From the NCBI GenBank assembly GCA_013399855.1, contig VXAY01006800.1, forward strand, positions 536,467-600,466: 64,000 bases of DNA. The letters are read 5' to 3'. The notes below the pieces were generated by a model. It saw nothing but the letters and a program-made list of their open reading frames with translations, was not told the DNA's origin and did no database searches. Origin of the DNA: Oxyruncus cristatus. Its lineage: Eukaryota; Chordata; Aves; Passeriformes; Cotingidae. Positions 37,501 to 49,311 of the stretch are shown piece by piece. The position numbers were made by a program, and so were the translations under genes. Numbering within the stretch: position 1 is the first letter of the stretch; each line of letters opens with the position of its first letter.

Positions 37501-39431
37501 TGACAACAAACAAGGGACTTCATCCCTGACCCATTTAGATTTGTTGCAGCCTTTCCAGTGAGAAACTTTTAAAGGAAAAAAAAACAAACAAATCAACTGT
37601 CTGCTTCCCTCAGGAGAAGTCTAAAAGCAAAAAAATAATTATTTTTAATTTCTACTTTTTCAAAAACCAGTCTAGTTAAGCTATTTTTTCTTGATTTTTT
37701 TTTTTTAAAAAAAGCTGAATGAAATTTTACATGTGTGGAGGACTGTAAATTTATCCCAAATATACAAATTCATGAAATTTTTTCATATTCTTCTGGTAGT
37801 TGTCAGTATTCTGGGAAAATTTGTATTAACTTCCTATTCTTATCTTAAATTCTGTTATTTTATTACCAGAAACATTCATCTGTGTGACTGTTCTGAGTGA
37901 CCAAAAACTGTCAATTTTTTATTACCCAGAAATATTGGAGATTAGTAACTCTGTCTTCAACAGATAGATGGAAACAATGCCGAGAGATAGAAAACGATGT
38001 AAGGATTTATAGCAAGCAGCACTGCAGTCTGGCTCTCTTCTGTTGCCAGCAGTGCAACATCCAGATCTCGCACACACAGTTTGCATTAAAGTTGGTTGTG
38101 GGAGATATTTCAGTGGAGACAACCATGAGGGCACGTTGTCACCCCAATGTGTTTGACACATGCACAGCTTTGTACCAGCCGTGGCAGAACACTCTCACAC
38201 TATATCTCACCAGGTTGTCTCTCAGTACTCAGAGAAGGGCCAGCTATTCAGTCCATGCAAGTGAATACATCTCTATTGACAGGGAATTTGCATGATTTTG
38301 TCTTGGCTGGACACCTGGTCCTCAGGCTGCTACAAGGGACACATTTTCCTTCAAAACAGCTCCCTTTTTTTCCGGTAGTTATGATGCTCCTGGGAAAAAC
38401 AGACAGAGGCAAAAGGTGAAAATGAAACCAAACATCTTTAGACTTAAAAGTAAAATTTGGATGTTGACCCTGTCCACGTGACTCAAGGTTATTGAAAAAT
38501 TCAAGATAATTCAGGCTTCTGCAGTGGAAGGTTTGTCTTGTGTAAAACTCTTGACACTGTTCTCTATGGACTCATATTTTATATCCTACAGACCACACCC
38601 CCTTTTTCCAAAGAGATTTCTGTAGAGGAAAAATGTGTCTACATATACCTGCTACTTTGCTTATAGTATTCTAATATTGCATACACTAAATCTTGCTTTC
38701 TGTTGAGTGTGCCCCCTTAAAGTCAAAGGTGTTTGCACTGGATAACTATTAACAGAATATGGCCATGAATTTACACCTGCATTTATTTTGTGAAAACATG
38801 TAATTAGAGAAGAAAGAGACACTAAAGGTACAGAAGATGAAAATACTTGTGGCTTACTTACATACTGAAAGGTGCCTGAACTGTTTTACTGTTCTGCTCA
38901 GGGAAGATATGTAGTGATAGTTTGCAAGGGGAGACAAGGTAGAAGGAAAGACATGCCAAGGATATGCAGAAATAAAAACATTTCCCATCTGGAGTTTCCT
39001 TATTTTTTTAACATTGGTCCTAGAAAAATATGTATTTTGGCTGGCAGGTTTTGCTTCAACCTACTTCAAGGCCAACCTTTAGTATGATCATAAGCAGCCA
39101 AATACAAGCTGTTATAATGCTACGGATAACACTGGTTTACATCTCTGTTGAATCTGGCCCACGACAACTAAATCACTGTGCAATTAATGAAAGAATAAAT
39201 TAAGACATAAACTCACTAAACTAAATATCATGTTAAGCCAAAAGAAGAAACGTAAAAAATCTAACATTGAGTTGAAAGACTTAAACTAGTGACAGTTTTC
39301 CATTTTTAACTACTGGAAACAAGATGTATTTCTCACTTCTTTGAAACATAGTGGGTTTTTTTCACTTCATCTCATATACTGCTAACAAATATAAGCCATG
39401 CTAAGTACTTAATTCTGTAATTAATTTCGTT
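34561..39431. other. Unique AT-rich DNA, no gene recognised
   Basis: About 4.9 kb without a supported gene. The 132-codon frame at 37897-38295 (+) has no domain or splice support and uses a near-start residue well inside AT-rich DNA. Simple sequence includes a T run at about 35099-35112, a CATC/CATTC run at 36917-36938, an A run at about 37039-37055, and T/A-rich sequence at 37440-37500 and 37680-37710. Confidence 0.5.
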
Positions 39432-39456
39432 AATCACACTCAGCATGAGTGTGATT
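39432..39456. repeat. 11-bp perfect hairpin
   Basis: AATCACACTCA at 39432-39442 and its exact complement at 39446-39456 flank a 3-base loop. No T-run or other context suggests a function. Confidence 0.8.
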
Positions 39457-39715
39457 TTCTTGTGAATCACTAGTGTTAAAAAGGTTATTTTTTTCTTTGA
39501 TTTAATTTATATATTTATGCATGTTTTTTATATGAGACAAGTATCAAGCACATATTAGTGTGAAAATCCTGCATATTTGTTCCTTAATAAGTCTTTGTAA
39601 ACAATCTCCCGTGTACATTATGCGTGTCAGCTTCTACTTTCAGGAATGTGCACTCAGGGGAGGGGAAAACAGCTTTCCGTGAAAGCGTCCTTATACTTGT
39701 CTGAGTACTTTTCTG

Positions 39716-39756
39716 GAAAAACAAAACAAGACAAAACAAAACAAAACAAAAAAACC
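39716..39756. repeat. (AAAAC)n simple repeat
   Basis: About eight AAAAC/AAGAC units in a row, ending in an A run. The Lys/Gln/Asn-rich frame at 39646-39858 (+) is a by-product of it. Confidence 0.9.
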
Positions 39757-40404
39757 ACAGGGAGAAATGCAAACGTGGGGAAATGGGTGTCTTGTTTTGC
39801 ATGCTGGGGACATACACTATTGTCAGAAATCCAGGTGTGTTGTACTGTGTGGTGTTGAACAGGAGCTACTGTGCAGGTCCATAAGCGTCACAAATCTTAT
39901 CCAAGATCAAACCTGGTCCAGAACTGTTAAGCTGTGTTTTCACTAACACCCCATAGTCCATTCTTTCTATCTGGCTATTTTGAGTTTTAGTGGTGATGTA
40001 TTTTTCCAAAAGCCAGATGGAATTTATTATGATTTGACCTATTATAACATTGCAAAAATATGACCTTTTTTTAAGATTATGCTGCTTTCTTAACCCTTTG
40101 TACAATGAATTCTGTATTTCGTATGACTGTACAGTTAGAGTTAAATGTTTCAGTCTCAGAGAAAGAGGAAATAAAAGTTTAAGGGTACATTGGTGTACCT
40201 GAGGTTTGCAGAAGCCTAACACCTAATTTTGGCTCAGTGCAGCTCCTCTGTATCTTTCAGAAAGCTGTTTGGTCACTTGATATTTAGGTTGTGATAGTTA
40301 AAAAATTTACCATCTGTCACTGAAGTGATATGTTTGTTGGTTTGATAGCATAAAAACAGGATCATAAGCTTTCTTGAGGTGTCTACCTGGAAACTGTTGG
40401 AGGT
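39757..40404. other. Unique DNA, no gene recognised
   Basis: A 118-codon minus-strand frame at 39866-40222 has no recognisable domain, and its codon composition simply follows the AT-rich background. I leave it out as a gene. Confidence 0.5.
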
Positions 40405-40812
40405 ACAGAATCATAGATTGGAAAACACCTCTAAGATCATTGAATCCAACCATTAACCCAGCACTGCCAAGTCCATCCCTTAAACACGTCTCCAAGCGCC
40501 ACATCCACACATTTTTTTGAACATTACCCGGGAGAGTGACTCCCCTGGACAGCAACTCCCCAGGACAGCAACTCCCCAGGACAGCCTCTTCCACCCTTTC
40601 AGGCAAGAAATTTTTCCTAGTTTGCAATCTAAACATTTCCTGGTACAACTTGAGACCATTTTATCTTGTCTTATCTCTTGTTACCTGGGAGAGGAGACCA
40701 ATCCCCACCTGGTTACAACGTCCTTTCAAGTACCTGTAGAGGGCAATAAAATGTACCCTGAGCCTCTTTTTCTCCAGGTTAAACAACTCCACTACCCTTA
40801 GCTGCTACACAT
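40405..40812 (-). mobile_element. CR1 LINE, 3' part
   Basis: The plus strand begins with ACAGAATCATAGATTGGAA. It runs through 'CCTCTAAGATCATTGAATCCAACC', 'CACTGCCAAGTCCATC', 'CACATCCACAC', 'GGAGAGGAGACCAATCCCCACC' and 'TTTTCTCCAGGTTAAACAA', the antisense order of the CR1 3' end. It is diverged, 5'-truncated on the right and non-coding. It contains a short internal minisatellite, listed separately. Confidence 0.9.
40539..40586. repeat. Three tandem 16-bp units inside the CR1
   Basis: Units ACTCCCCTGGACAGCA, ACTCCCCAGGACAGCA and ACTCCCCAGGACAGCC follow each other exactly at 40539-40554, 40555-40570 and 40571-40586. The normal CR1 has a single such block, so this is a local expansion after insertion. 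Confidence 0.9.
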
Positions 40813-41936
40813 AAGACTAAATAAAAACTAAATTATTTATAATGTTGGCCCAGTTGGAAATACTTATTCTTCACTCGTTTAGGAATTTCCTGCCAAGGGT
40901 TAACCAAAGAGTTTATGACGTGCAAATGCAAATTTTGGTGAGTTAGCATTGGAACTATCAGCTTTCCCTGGGCAAGAATTGGGATGAATTACTGAAGTGA
41001 TAAATGATCCCACTGTGTTGTCCATAATCCCAAACCTAACAGCAAAGTATCCAAAGGGTTAGCATTCCAAGCAGAGAAGAATCTTCAGCTGTTTCAGAGA
41101 AATAAAATTATGTCATCCTTGCAGTTGTTCAGAAGACATGGGACAGGGAGGTATTTAAGAGGAGGAGAATGAATCAGATCCTCAGCTACTGTGAATCAGT
41201 GCTGTTGCATAGAGCTGATTAGATTAGCCAATTAACAGCACTTGGTGTTATACTCAAGAGACCAATAGTCAGAAAGGATTAAAGAACTAAAGGGGCTTTA
41301 GACTTAAAACCAGTTTTCATCTCATGTAAATTTGATATAGAGGTTCACAGCTGAACAGGTCAGTTTAGGAGTAGCTCTCTTAGAACAAGTAAGAGTTTTA
41401 CAACACCTCTCTTCTCCCTTTGATTTTCCAAAGTGCACTTAACTTAAATCACATTTGTCTTTTAGACCACTGCAACAGAATGAATAAGTTCAGTCCCAAA
41501 AGCTTTATATTTGTAAGAGGCTGATGACATAGACTGGTAGCCTAAATTCAGTGAAAAAGTATCAAAACTATTAAAAAATAACCCTGCAAGTCAAGAGGAG
41601 AGAGAAAATGGAGAAAACTACTGAAGGTCTTTCCAAAACACGCATTTTCCAAAAATTTTGTCATTACAACTAAGGGTAATCTGAAATTTTAGGTCAAACT
41701 TTTTCAATTTTTTGAGGTAAGAGGTATACTTTTAGTTTCATTTAAAATGTTTTCCATGCGTAACTTAATTTTAAAGCTTTTCTTTTTTCCTCCATTTTCT
41801 TTGTTTCAAAGCAAAACATTTTGTTATTTTGGAGCCGTAGGATTTAATTGAGATAACCTTGTAATGATGTATTCTGATATTTTAAAAATGTCCCCGTTCC
41901 CTCCAATTTCTCTTTCCATTTCAACTTCCTCAGAAC
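40813..41936. other. Unique DNA upstream of the solo LTR
   Basis: AT-rich, no gene recognised. The last four bases (41933-41936) are the left copy of the target-site duplication of the LTR. Confidence 0.5.
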
Positions 41937-42327
41937 TGTAGGAGATCGGGAAATCGAGTTAAAGACTTGGGAGATATGGAGAAAGACTGTTTATCCAAAT
42001 CAGAACATTTAAGAACGCCTACCTTCAGATTAACAGAAGCTTGTTTCATTTGACGATTTCCAAATGTTTAAATATTATTGTTAATGCATGTTTATTGAAT
42101 TGTACCCCAGTTTTATATATATTTCCCCTCATAATTTTGAAAAAATATATCCCTAATTTCCTATTGGATAGTTCAGTACTGCAATGCAGTATTTCCCTAT
42201 TTGGCTTGTTTCCACCCCCTGATTGTAATGTTCCAACCCTTCTTCTCCTTATTAAGAGCTAGCCCATCCTTTTCTTCCCTTATTTGTGAATCTCCGCCCA
42301 AGTTCTGGCACCTTCCATACCCTACCC

Positions 42328-42335
42328 TATATAAG
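42328..42335 (+). promoter_or_regulatory. TATA box of the solo LTR
   Basis: TATATAAG lies about 105 bases before the polyadenylation signal, the usual U3-R arrangement. It would drive rightward transcription if active. Confidence 0.65.
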
Positions 42336-42432
42336 TCCTTGTCCCATGTTCCACCCTGCTATTCGCCTGTTTCCCTTCTAAGGTTCATGCTCTTTGCTTA
42401 TAGCTCTTGAGTTTCGGCTTCTTGGCCTCAAT

Positions 42433-42438
42433 AATAAA
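42433..42438 (+). terminator. Polyadenylation signal of the solo LTR
   Basis: AATAAA is followed within about 30 bases by a CA- and GT-containing stretch (AACCCACAGGCGTGT), the normal arrangement for retroviral 3' end formation at the R/U5 border. Confidence 0.65.
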
Positions 42439-42506
42439 AGAGCGCAAAAGATTGTCAAGAACCCACAGGCGTGTACGCCTCCTTTTTTATAGCGATCGGC
42501 TATACA

Positions 42507-45289
42507 GAACCCTATACCTTTTCCCTTTTTCTTACTGTTACTGAGATGCAGAAAACAAGAGGTTATGTTAACAAATCTGTATATTTGAATTCAACATTTG
42601 AGGTGATTTTAATATCTGATTTTAAAAAAACAAAAAGGCAGTAATAATACAGGTTAAATATAACCATGTAAAGCACTGAGGAAAATCAGGGGAATTTTCA
42701 ATACACACACACACACAGAATATAGACTCAATATTGTCATCACACAAATTTTTACTTTAATTTTTAATTCATCACACAACTTTTTACTCTAATTTTAATT
42801 GGGAAATGGAGAATCCATGCAAAGAAACTCTGTTTTGCCTGAGGGGCCTGTACTGCTTAGAAGGGTCCCAGCCCAGACACCTCTGTCCCTCAGTACAGGC
42901 TAGTGGCTGCTGCCATGACATGAGACAGATAATTGGGTGTCTCTGCACTGCTGTCCATTCTCCAGACCTGCTTTAAAATAGATTTATGCATATGTGCACT
43001 GCAAGCCGATTTCCAAATTAGATTACTTTTTTTTCCCCCCTCTAAGTTACTTGGAACAACTTGCCAGTTAAAAGAGTGATTGTTAATCGCTTTAAAAAGC
43101 GTATTTCCTATTAACACCCTGCTTCTTCTGGAAAAAAATACATTTAGTCTGGTTTTGTCAGTGTCATATATATTGGGTCTTTTTTAAAACCTGATAACCA
43201 GATTGCTTGAGAAACTGGAACGTTTCCAAGACAGCCGTTTCAAGTTTCTTGGTAAATAGTCTGTACATTGTATATATTTGTGAAATGTACATTATTTACT
43301 TTATAAAGTCTTCTGATCTTCCATAAATCTCTGCTCAAAGAGTAAATTTTAAGGCACTGTTTCCCACTTCTAAGGATCTGGCCTATTCATCTCTATAATA
43401 CCGCACATGTAGCCACATGGAAAAAGGTTCATGAGGGATGTCTTTGAAGTGTAGCCATCGGACATCAGATGGACCTGCTTTTCAAAGTGAGAAATACAGG
43501 CCATGACTGTTTATTTTCTCCGAGAAAGAAATTCAGTGCTTTGTTTAGAGTCTGTCCTGACATGAGCACACACTTGTCAGGTATTGCTGAATGACACCTT
43601 TTCAGTAACAGGAAAAAAAGTGGTGAAAATAGTGAAATCCTGTTCTTGTATACAATTTGAAGCTTGGGGAGTGATTTTTTGACATGTTCGGTGGTGGTAG
43701 TTTTGGTTTGTTTGGGGTTTTTTTGTTGTTGTTATATGGTTGGTTTGGGTTTTTTAAATTATGTTATTTGACTGAAACACTCTAAAGAGAAATGATCTTG
43801 TACTTCTGTCACTCTTGGTGCTCACTTTCATGCATGCTGGTAGTTTCAGATAAACCAAGCCTGCTGTGCCCTCCTTAAGCCTGAGCAGAACAGCAGATTG
43901 CATTCCAGCTTGTATCTGAAAGCTGCCAAGCTGCATGAGAGCAATACTAGCCTGAGCTAGTAAGCCCTGGACATGAAGATTTGGCTGTTATTTTGGGTGG
44001 TTTGGCTGTATGCTCACAAAACAGTCCCATTCTATGGTACTTGTCTCTGCAGGCAAGAATCACTTTACCATCCAAATTTCTATCTTCACCAAGCTGTAGG
44101 GATCTATAATAGGATTACTCTTCTTCCATCATGAGACTAGACATCACGAGTTAGCTTAGCAGTCTTTGAGACAGAACCAGAAGCTGAAGCCAAATCTCCC
44201 ATATAGTCCTCAACTCTTGTCACAATATAGGGTATCAAGAGAAATTTCCCTGAAGTCAAATTGTTTTTTTTTTCTAAATATGTAGTACAGGCTGAAAAAT
44301 TAGGTATGATACCCTAAAAATTCCCACTGTTTAGCAGGTATTTGCCCACTCTGCAGTGTCATTTGGACTTAAAAATAGCATCCTTTAAATAGAGCACCCT
44401 GTTCTGGAAGAACAGTGTTTTAAGCTTCTGATGCAAAACACCTCAAGGTTGGCATAAATTCAAAATCACACTTGGATCCATAGCCAAATTTTGTACTGTT
44501 CCTCAATAAGCTAAGCCGAGGACCCCTCTCCTAACATCTGTGGATATTGGGGTATTTGAAATCCAACTCCAAATTCCAACTTAAGCCACGCTCTAATGTA
44601 AACAAAGTTAATGGCTTGTCAGCATGGGGCTATAAAACAATGTTGGTACTGTCATAATATTGACGTAAGGAAACTTTAAATATATAGCCATTTTTCTGAA
44701 TATAACAGTGGCTTTTGCTCTTAGGGAAAAGTCATTAAATCAGTATGTCCAGGTCATGTAGCAGCCAGAGAAAATATACAATTGTGGCAGCCAAGAAATT
44801 ACATGGAAAAGAAATTGTGCTTTGACCCACTGACCACAGTGCCAAACAGTGACTGCCATTTAGTGTTGTATCACCTGGGCTTTATACCCACGTGCTACAG
44901 CTCACAGGCAACTGTGGTTGTATGGAAACAGCACCCAAGGGACGGCTGGAGTATGAGCCAGGTAGAGAGTTTGCTCTGTTTGAAAAAGTAAAGAAAACAA
45001 AAAGGAGATACTGTACTGGAATACAGTATCTATTTTTGGTTTGTACCAGTGAAGAGTTGTTGTCAGCAGTATATCATTAATTGTTGAATCAAGGTCAGTT
45101 TTAAAGTCTTAGGTGGAATTTCTCAGGTGATGTACTACAAACTCAGAGTGTGGTTATTCTCATTCACCTGAAATCTCTACAAACAAATACAGAAATTCAT
45201 AAGGATTACCTTCTAATACAACATAAAATAATCTGTTTTGAACTGACTTAATACTTTCCAACTCTTGGAAAGTAAGCTTAATTTACTTT
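42507..45289. other. Unique DNA with simple repeats, no gene recognised
   Basis: An (AC)8 run lies at 42702-42717 and a GT/T-rich tract at 43690-43756. Small palindromes occur at 43088-43101 (CGCTTT/AAAGCG), 43262-43291 (TGTACATT/AATGTACA) and 45006-45031 (10-base arms, 6-base loop). None of the frames shows a recognisable domain. Confidence 0.5.
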
Positions 45290-45460
45290 GCTATGGTCTG
45301 TACAAGCTGAGTACATCTAAGTATTTCAGCCCATCTCTGTAATCAATTCTTTTAGTTCCCGAATTAATTTATGTCAGTATTCTTTTATTTTCTCCAAATT
45401 TACTGTCAGTTTGTAATACTGAAGTGCCAAAAATGTATTTTATATTTAATAGTACTTTTG
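45290..45460 (-). mobile_element. Possible ancient CR1/L3-like fragment
   Basis: The plus strand reads TTTCAGCCCATCTCTGTAAT, then TCAATTCTTTTAGTTCCC, then TATTTTCTCCAAATTTACTG, which resembles the antisense 3' region of old amniote CR1. There it would be 'TTCAGCCT..TCATAATCA.TCT..TAGTCCC', 'CT.TCTCCAATT' and so on. It is short and highly diverged, so the call is tentative. Confidence 0.35.
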
Positions 45461-46339
45461 GATCCTTATTTTGCTTTTTTAATCTACAGGAATCACTACA
45501 ACATATGTATTTTAGTGTGAAATTGTGGCCAAAGAACTTTTTTCAAGCACAGCAACAGCTACTCAGCGTAAAACTTGTGCTTGGACACATAATAATTTTG
45601 CTGAGTTTTCCTGAAGTTTGCTCTTAGACCATGTTCCATCTGTACCACTATTTTGATTTATACCAGTAAATAATCTCACTCTCCTTGTCTGTGTTACATT
45701 AAACTCAAAGTTGTACATTATGGGATGAGTTCTGATAAAGATTTGGACTGATTTTAGAGCTTTGGAGAGATAAAGCATTAATACTTTCCAAAACTTTAGC
45801 AACGATTTGGATTTGGGTAAGGGCCCATGTCTGATTATGTTTAAATATTTTGACATGCATGGTATTCTATTTTATAAGATAGATCATAAGAACTTCATTT
45901 GTGCTGTTAGTCTACACTATGGGAACAAATGACGTGTTTCACCCATATTGAAGAAATTCAGGATGAATAGATCACAGAGCAAATCATGTTAATATATAAC
46001 ACATACACACAAATATTGCAATTAAGAATTTACAGATGTGACTCAGGAACAGGTACTAATTCCATGAGAGGTAAGTTTGATTAAACCCAAGATTCCAAAT
46101 TAGTTACTAAGATGAGTTTTCAGCTTTCTAGGCTGATGTGAACAAATATTGTGACAACATATCACCGTGGTAAAAAACTGTATTTTTAGTAAGGTTGAAA
46201 GGAATGGGGGTAAAGGTTGAATGGCTTTTCTCCATCTCATAAAATTGAGGCTGGACAGTCCATACTGACCCTGTTCCTGATGAACTGGGATTCTCTGAAG
46301 CCTCTGGGCTTGTTCAGTGTCAGCTGTGTTTCTCTCTAG

Positions 46340-46408
46340 ACACTCACTTGGGACATCTGCACTGATGTGCATCTTGATTTGTGTCCTGGAACTGATTCAG
46401 CAAAGTAG
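46340..46408 (+). other. Candidate small exon, product unknown
   Basis: TGTTTCTCTCTAG precedes 46340 and AAGTAG|GTAAGT follows 46408, so both splice sites match the consensus well. The frame starting at 46341 is open and hydrophobic (SALMCILICVLELIQQS). The frame starting at 46340 ends exactly in TAG at the donor. A noncoding exon is as likely as a coding one. Confidence 0.2.
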
Positions 46409-46842
46409 GTAAGTGTCTAACCTCCCCTTCAGATGCACCCAGTGTTAAACAAAATTCACAAAACTTTAAGTCTCTTGAAAAATTGGCCCAGAGTGCTCCA
46501 AAACAAGCGAGTAGAAGTTCTGCAAGGTGAGGGATAAGAAGGATTTAGTTGACGTCACTGGTTTATCAACATGCCAGTGGATACTGTGAGCGAAATCTGA
46601 CAAATGCAAGTTGATCACTTTCATCATTTACCATTGTCTTCTTCAAGAAGTTTGGTATAGTTTTATCCTATGTATACATTGTTCTTTACCAGTAGATTGA
46701 GGAGCATCTAGTCGAGAACTTACAATGTCTTGTAACAAGTTAACATCTAGTTTTCTGTCCACTCACTTGAATATTGACTGAAGTGCTCAGTCTTTAAATT
46801 TTGCAATCCAACTTATATTTATTTTCCTGAGCCATATTTCAT
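46409..46842. other. Unique DNA between candidate exon and CR1 fragment
   Basis: No gene or repeat recognised. Confidence 0.5.
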
Positions 46843-46951
46843 GGAATCATAGAACGGTTTGGGTTGTCAGGGACCATAAAGATCATCCAGTTCCAACTCC
46901 CTAGAGTTGGAGATCATCCACTAGATCAGGTTTCTCAGGGCCCCATCCATA
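46843..46951 (-). mobile_element. Short CR1 LINE 3' fragment
   Basis: GGAATCATAGAACGGTTTGGGTTG, then GACCATAAAGATCATCCAG, CACTAGATCAGGTTTCTCAGGGCCCCATCC are the antisense last about 110 bases of a CR1. The 'GATCATCCA' block occurs twice around a TCCAACTC/GAGTTGGA palindrome, a small internal rearrangement. Confidence 0.9.
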
Positions 46952-49311
46952 CTATAAGTATGGATTATCGCTGCACCACAGTTGGTGTTATCCATCAGAA
47001 AATACAGGAAATTCCAGACTAGACTAGATCCACATTCTTCAACTCTTTCTGCTGATTGTGTGCAGTATTGGAATTCTTGAGAGGTTGCAAGAATTTCTGG
47101 ACAGGAAGAGGAGAGTAAATCTACCTTTCTTCTTTCTCACCCCATTCCTACTTTCTAATACTTAGAAACTGTCTTAAATCCATATCACAAACAGACAGAT
47201 GTAACAATTAGCCTTGAAAAAGACGTTGCTCTATTTGTATGTTGCAAAACTAAACACCAAACCCAGAGCCACCAGGCCTAATTCTAACTCTGGCTGCTAA
47301 ATTCGATTTTGCTTTTATAAATCATTACTTTGTTTAAACATTGTCAGTTGTAAGATATTCTTAAGTGTCATTAAATTGTAACACATAAAGTTAGGGCACA
47401 GAATCATGTTTTATGTACACGTCTTTAAAATTAATGAATTATGAATAAACTCCCTAATTGCACTGAAGTACAGATGGAAGCAATCTTCATGAAATTATAA
47501 ATAATCACCATGCTGCTGATTGCAACAAGTGGAATTTAAGCTTGCCAAGCAGTCTTAGAAGTTTAATTAAATGTACTAAAAAAGCAATTTGATGCTTTAA
47601 AAGCCAAACTGTTGCATGGCACTGAAGCAAATCAAAACTTCAGTTAGGTTTGCAAACCAGTCTTTGCTGCTGACCTTAGAAATGCCAACATTCCCAGTTT
47701 AGAAATTTTATGCTTTGCAAGTTCAGTGTCTTGAATAAATGTAGGACTTGACTTTTGGTAGTATTATTTAGGTGAAGACATACAGATAAGCAGGAATAAT
47801 TTCCAGACATTATGAATTCACATGCTTAACAAGATCAGTAATTTTATACAGTGTAGAGAGAAGAGACCCTCTGCACAGTAAGAAAGAGTAAGATGTGCCA
47901 ATGTCATCAGGCAAGTTTAAAGTTTATGGACTGTAGAGAAACATAACAGAGCTTATGTTTAAGATTGTACCTTGTCGTGATCCTTTGGGTCCGTGAATCC
48001 ATGCTCAGAATAACTAGAGCAAGAAGAAAATTTTGACAGAATCTTGTCTCCATAGCTCTGCAGTGAAGTATCAACCCTTCACAGACGTGTAACCTGATAC
48101 TTTGCTCCTGATAGACAATTTCTTCCTTAGTGTGTTCTTGGAGTACTGCAGCTGAGCAATGCAAGGTAAATGTAGTGCTTGGCTTGGTAGGTAAAACTCA
48201 GATCCCCAAAGAAATTTATATTTTATTCATTTATACTTGAGTTAGGGCATAAATGAAGCTGAAGTATAAAGACTGAAGACAGCAGTATGAATAAACTTTT
48301 TGCCAATGCCTCCAAATCCCACACTTCTGTGGTCAATCTCCGTTTGACTTCTGGAGTCTGTTTCTACTTTACATTTAGTTGGAAACAGCCCTAACCTGAG
48401 AAATTCAGAGATTATTTCAGGTCTGTGAACAGTCATGTCTGGAGCCTTTTCAGGTATCCTGTACAGGGTATCCTGTACAGGTTTTTCTTCCAGTCTGGAA
48501 AGGCACAGAATTTTTTTGGTAGGTATTTGTGTATGTCCAGCAACTTCAGAACATGTCAAATCAGGACAGCTTGAATCAAACAGGGAAGTGAGCTGATAAA
48601 CACTGCCTCAGTGTTTACTTTCTATCTAAACCTAATCAATATTGAGGCAAAAAGCTACTTCCCCATCTGAGCCTTTGACTGATGTCCTATGGCCCTTTTA
48701 AAGTGCATCTAATGCATAGAAAGATGATGACTCTTAAAAAAATCCATCTGAGACAAGCCCTAATGTGTGGACATTGGATCAGTAAGTAATTGCAGAGGTG
48801 GCTTTTAATATAATAATGCACCACTTACACCACTCTCACAGGAAGTGAGGAAACTGATTTCCCTTCCTTCCTCAGACAGAGGGGATCAGACCCATATTTT
48901 CTCATTCCCAGAAGGGTGAATGACAACCAGAATTTATGTCAAGAGGGTTAATGGGGGAGGACAGAGGCACCTCCTACCTCTCCAATGGGGAAATGGATTC
49001 AAGATTTACTGTCCTCAAGAGTGAGTTAGAAGAACAGAAATAAGATGTAGCTGTGTAATTTAATGGTTAGGTATTCTTAAGAAAAAGGGAGTCACAGATT
49101 TTGTTTCCTCAGTTATAGGCCTATTTTGTGTTTTTCAGTAAATGGTAGTTAAAGAAAATAACACTAGAAGTTAAAATTCCATGTTGTCAATTGAGTGTCC
49201 CTCTTCAGAGCGTCAATGGGCCTTTTTTTTACCCTTGGTTTATACTTAGCAGAAGGTGCAAAAACATTCTGTTGTCATGTTGCTAATTCAGAAAAATAAA
49301 ATATCCCAAAT
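46952..49311. other. Unique DNA including a candidate conserved noncoding block
   Basis: No gene is recognised. The AT-rich block at about 47280-47760 contains several homeodomain-type sites (AATTAATGAATTATG near 47430; TTTAATTAAATG near 47562) and is free of repeats, like many conserved developmental enhancers, but I cannot test conservation. The minus-strand frame at 48242-48559 is not recognisable. A perfect 14-base tandem repeat (GGTATCCTGTACAG) lies at 48453-48480. Confidence 0.4.

Larger units (their letters stand above)
41937..42506 (+). mobile_element. Solo LTR of an endogenous retrovirus, 570 bp
   Basis: The element starts TGTAGG and ends CTATACA, giving the TG...CA termini of an LTR. 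It is flanked by the same four bases, GAAC, at 41933-41936 and 42507-42510. Inside, in correct order, are a pyrimidine-rich U3, a TATA box (42328-42335), a polyadenylation signal (42433-42438) and a short GC-richer U5. A 4-bp target duplication fits gammaretrovirus-like (ERV1) integrases, whereas ERVL and ERVK types usually give 5 or 6. No internal viral genes remain, as expected after recombination between two LTRs. Confidence 0.8.

Noticed and set aside
37897..38295. 132-codon plus-strand frame
   Set aside because: No recognisable domain, no splice sites that fit, composition like the background.
39866..40222. 118-codon minus-strand frame
   Set aside because: No family features; residues follow AT-rich codons; ends just before a CR1.
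48242..48559. 105-codon minus-strand frame with charged residues
   Set aside because: Contains a tandem 14-bp repeat in frame by coincidence and has no recognisable domain or splice context.
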